Positions 62,838 to 64,000 of a stretch of DNA of 64,000 nucleotides are shown one piece after another. Made by a program: the position numbers and the translations under genes. The stretch is taken from the NCBI GenBank assembly GCA_017620015.1, contig JAFZRE010000033.1, forward strand, positions 210,530 through 274,529, in the 5' to 3' direction. The stretch's first letter is position 1. The number at the start of each line of letters is the position of its first letter. The stretch comes from Bacteroidales bacterium. GTDB lineage: Bacteria; Bacteroidota; Bacteroidia; Bacteroidales; ML635J-15. The notes below the pieces were generated by a model that saw nothing but the letters and a program-made list of their open reading frames with translations, searched no databases and was not told the origin of the DNA.

Positions 62838-64000
62838 ATGACACCCTACCACTGCCTAGGCGACTACATACGCGAAGTGAACGTTCGGAACCGCGACTTG
62901 AAAGTGACGAAACCAATGGGCATTAATATTGACAAGCATTTCATGCCGTCAGTAGCAAATGTTATTGGAACAGATTTGTCAAACTACAAAATGGTGCATA
63001 AGAAACAATTTGCTTGCAATCTAATGCATGTTGGCAGAGACGAAAAGATACCGATGGCAATGATGACAGAAGATGAAACAATTATAGTTTCCCCTGCATA
63101 TTTCGTATTTGAGATAATCAAAACAGATATGTTATTACCAGAATATCTAATGATGTGGTTTTCTCGTCCAGAATTTGACAGAAATGCATGGTTCTATACC
63201 GATGCGGATGTACGCGGTGGAATGGACAAAAAAGCATTTATGGATATGCGTCTTCCCGTCCCCACCCTTTCCCGCCAGCGCGAGCTAGTTGCCGAATACG
63301 AAACCCTTACCCGCCGCATCCGCCTAAACGAGCAGATGATTGCCAAGCTTGAGGAAACCGCACAGGCATTGTATAGGAAAATGTTTGTGGAGGGGATTGA
63401 TAAGGAAAAGTTGCCAGAGGGATGGAGAATGGGGAAATTTGGGGAAGTATGTGGAATAAATACCGATAACATTTCATCGAAAGATAAATTTAAGGAAATA
63501 GATTATCTTGATAGTAGCAGTGTGACGAATAATAAATTCGATGCGTACCAACATCTAATAATAGGAAAAGATGAAATACCAAGTAGGGCAAAAAGAAAAG
63601 TAAAAACTAACGACATTGTCTATTCAACGGTACGCCCCAATCTCAAGCACTATGGAATAATAAAAGGTAATGTTGGCAATGTTGTTGTTTCAACTGCTTT
63701 TGCTGTAATACGTTCAAATACACCTGAAATATCTAATGAGTTATTGTATATGATTCTTACAGATGACTCTTTTACTGAAATACTTCAAGGAATAGCAGAA
63801 ATGAGCAAGGCAACTTATCCTTCTATTACACCGGAAAATATTATGGAATTGAAAGTTGCTTTGCCAAAACGAATGGATAATGTTTTTTCTGAATTAAACC
63901 AGCAGGTGAAACAAATATTTGAAAATATTGCGATTAGACATAAAGAGAACTCAAACCTAACAGAACTACAGTCTTTACTGCTTGCCAAGATGGGGGATCT
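62838..64000 (+). CDS. hsdS: Type I restriction-modification specificity subunit (3' truncated)
   Basis: Determines the DNA target of the methylase. The frame is open from the ATG at 62838 to the end of the window (387 codons), nearly full length. First target-recognition domain (1-150, ending MRLPVPTLSRQRELVAEYE), central coiled coil (TRRIRLNEQMIAKLEETAQALYRK), second target-recognition domain (200-350, with YLDSSSV, KRKVKTNDIVYSTVRPNLKH and YPSITPENIMELKVALP), then the second helix at the window end. It has its own promoter after fic. Confidence 0.93.
   Translation, partial: MTPYHCLGDYIREVNVRNRDLKVTKPMGINIDKHFMPSVANVIGTDLSNYKMVHKKQFACNLMHVGRDEKIPMAMMTEDETIIVSPAYFVFEIIKTDMLLPEYLMMWFSRPEFDRNAWFYTDADVRGGMDKKAFMDMRLPVPTLSRQRELVAEYETLTRRIRLNEQMIAKLEETAQALYRKMFVEGIDKEKLPEGWRMGKFGEVCGINTDNISSKDKFKEIDYLDSSSVTNNKFDAYQHLIIGKDEIPSRAKRKVKTNDIVYSTVRPNLKHYGIIKGNVGNVVVSTAFAVIRSNTPEISNELLYMILTDDSFTEILQGIAEMSKATYPSITPENIMELKVALPKRMDNVFSELNQQVKQIFENIAIRHKENSNLTELQSLLLAKMGD

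Noticed and set aside
1..64000. tRNA, rRNA, tmRNA or phage genes
   Set aside because: No cloverleaf-like blocks, rRNA motifs, integrase or phage structural genes were seen in the gaps examined by eye; a covariance search was not possible.

Overview
The window is a typical stretch of a Bacteroidota (Bacteroidales-like) chromosome. Support for this: promoters of the TAnnTTTG type instead of TATAAT, almost no Shine-Dalgarno sequences, a PUR-alpha/DUF3276 protein, an N-terminally long NusB, DUF1573 lipoprotein, YbbR, BspA-type leucine-rich repeats, a secreted bleomycin-hydrolase-like aminopeptidase, a dipeptidyl-peptidase IV, a GldM-like C-terminal domain and pyruvate phosphate dikinase. No rRNA, tRNA or CRISPR array was found. 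Species cannot be named from the sequence.

Layout. 1-7.2 kb: phosphohexomutase, tilS and aat on the minus strand, then ppdK and a PUR-alpha protein. 7.3-11.6 kb: a plus-strand housekeeping run nusB, DUF1573 lipoprotein, yajC, ybbR, coaE, djlA-like. 11.6-20.8 kb: BspA-like LRR protein, cation efflux, recQ, arabinose-5-phosphate isomerase, and a tightly overlapped rnr / S1-P1 nuclease / L,D-transpeptidase operon. 21-23 kb: an accessory island with a REP-associated-type HUH transposase fused to a DprA/SLOG-like domain, a structured intergenic region and an orphan secreted protein. 23.5-34.5 kb: ruvB, CLC channel, malate/lactate dehydrogenase, flavoprotein, LTA-synthase-like sulfatase-fold enzyme, an outer-membrane-type protein, and pyrK-pyrD with a secreted amidotransferase-like gene. 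34.8-36.5 kb: an AAA+ ATPase / winged helix / PD-(D/E)XK nuclease gene bracketed by two copies of a double palindrome. 36.6-46.8 kb: DEAD helicase, two secreted orphans, Fe-type SOD, GldM-like domain protein, DPP IV, metK behind a SAM-II-like riboswitch, lgt, DUF805. 46.8-57.8 kb: asnB, aminopeptidase C-like protease, two large membrane proteins of glycosyltransferase type, a MauE/DoxX-thioredoxin protein coupled to a ferredoxin lipoprotein, a methyltransferase and DUF2461. 58-64 kb: gpmI, then a type I restriction-modification locus hsdM - fic - hsdS, cut by the window end.

The most interesting signal is a repeated design: two unrelated accessory genes (the ATPase-nuclease at 35-36.4 kb and fic at 61.4-62.7 kb) both encode an enzyme joined to a winged helix and both sit between near-identical copies of their own private palindrome, the upstream copy lying on the gene's promoter. 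In the fic case the downstream copy lies between fic and hsdS, suggesting that Fic may set expression of the restriction specificity subunit. Secondary signals are the HUH-SLOG fusion, MITE-like dispersed repeats with terminal inverted repeats, and intergenic tandem 'word' repeats.
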